Shown: piece by piece, positions 63,498 to 64,000 of the stretch | Layout of the letters: every line of letters begins with the position of its first letter | Numbering within the stretch: position 1 is the stretch's first letter | Assembly: GCA_963709155.1 (NCBI GenBank) | Contig: CAVPVD010000007.1 | Location: 2,170,001-2,234,000 of the forward strand | Origin: Bog-159 sp963709155 | GTDB taxonomy: Bacteria > Acidobacteriota > Terriglobia > Bryobacterales > Bryobacteraceae | DNA length: 64,000 bases | Direction of reading: 5' to 3' | The notes under the pieces: generated by a model | What the model was told of the DNA's origin: nothing | Seen by the model: only the letters and a program-made list of their open reading frames with translations | Databases searched by the model: none | Program-made: the position numbers and the translations under genes

Positions 63498-64000
63498 ATG
63501 AAGAGACGCATCCTGGTAGTCGAGGACGAAGAGAAACTGCGCCGCGTTCTCGAACTGCAACTGACCTCGGCGGGATTTGAAGTGGAGAAGGCGCGCACGG
63601 CGGAAGAAGGTCTGAAAATCGCCGACCGCGCCGATCTGGTGCTCACCGATTTACGGCTGCCGCAGATGGACGGGCTAGAACTGCTGGCCGCGATCCGCCG
63701 CCAGAACTCGCAGACACCGGTAATCGTGATGACGGCGTTCGGCACCATCGAGACGGCCGTCGAGTCGATGAAGACCGGCGCCACCGACTTCCTGCTGAAG
63801 CCTTTCTCGCTCGACCACTTGATGACCGTGGTGCAGAAGGCGCTGGAAATGCGCGCGCTGCGGGATGAGAACCTGCAGCTTCGCGAGGAGTTGGGGCGGC
63901 GTTATGCTTTCGACAACATCGTGGGCCGCAGCGCCGCGATGCAGGAAGTTTTCGCCATCATCACGCGGGTGGCTCCCACGCGCGCCACGGTGCTGCTGGC
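63498..64000 (+). CDS. NtrC-family sigma-54-dependent response regulator, 5' part only
   Basis: The first 167 codons before the right edge. The receiver domain has the acidic pocket VVEDEE, phospho-acceptor Asp51 in LTDLRLPQMDG, Thr79 in MTAFG and Lys101 in LKPFS. A linker helix (ALEMRALRDENLQLREEL) leads into the AAA+ domain start, NIVGRSAAMQEVFAIITRVAP. These regulators activate sigma-54 promoters. The partner kinase should lie to the right of the window. A sigma-54 promoter match lies upstream. Confidence 0.95.
   Translation, partial: MKRRILVVEDEEKLRRVLELQLTSAGFEVEKARTAEEGLKIADRADLVLTDLRLPQMDGLELLAAIRRQNSQTPVIVMTAFGTIETAVESMKTGATDFLLKPFSLDHLMTVVQKALEMRALRDENLQLREELGRRYAFDNIVGRSAAMQEVFAIITRVAPTRATVLL

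Overview
The window is GC-rich, gene-dense bacterial chromosome that looks like Acidobacteriota, most likely the Bryobacterales/Solibacter side. This is inferred from gene content, not a database search. The pointers are GloVer-type tandem-repeat exported proteins, CPBP proteases, a copper monooxygenase with a cytochrome c domain, a PASTA-tailed FtsI, a mesodiaminopimelate-type MurE, a SecDF-TonB-ExbBD block, and families of small perfect hairpin repeats between genes. No rRNA, tRNA, CRISPR array, transposase or phage gene was seen.

Left part (1-13 kb): a partial DUF2461 gene, murB, an exported ankyrin protein, a NarL-type two-component pair, and a decaheme cytochrome plus outer-membrane barrel pair that looks like an electron conduit. 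A GloVer gene broken by one in-frame stop and hemQ follow. Next is a locus with a 66-residue Cys-rich peptide, a FabH-like ketosynthase and two CPBP membrane proteases. From 13 to 21 kb a long leftward block reads tgt-yajC-secD-secF-tonB-exbB-exbD-exbD-TPR lipoprotein.

Middle (21-37 kb): an OmpA-like protein, a second TonB, a Tat-exported propeller protein, a DUF3500 protein, an M23 peptidase, an ABC-2 permease without its ATPase, and the decayed remains of an AAA ATPase/DUF4276 pair. A redoxin plus copper monooxygenase pair, carA-carB and a second broken GloVer gene complete this part.

The division and cell wall cluster (37.5-54.7 kb, leftward) runs mraZ-rsmH-ftsL-ftsI-murE-murF-mraY-[4HB]-murD-ftsW-[4HB]-murG-murC-ftsQ-ftsA-ftsZ. 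Three CCACTT boxes spaced 11 bp apart precede mraZ and fit MraZ autoregulation. The most unusual feature of the window is here. The order is interrupted twice by genes for S23-type four-helix-bundle proteins. Each overlaps the next mur gene by ATGA and lies between inverted copies of a short G-rich repeat, and the repeats run into the MurG and MurD reading frames. The arrangement copies the intervening sequences of some bacterial 23S rRNA genes, but sits in an mRNA operon.

Right part (55-64 kb): a PilZ protein, fahA, a 785-bp gap without a recognisable gene, and the branched-chain amino acid genes ilvB-ilvN-ilvC-cimA. ilvB has a complete attenuator: a 36-residue leader peptide rich in Val and Ile, a terminator, and an overlapping antiterminator. 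cimA has a one-base frameshift and follows a terminator whose U-tract touches its start codon. A frameshifted DksA/TraR zinc-finger gene and a partial NtrC-type regulator behind a good sigma-54 promoter match end the window. Several conserved genes carry single-base lesions, so some breaks could be assembly errors.
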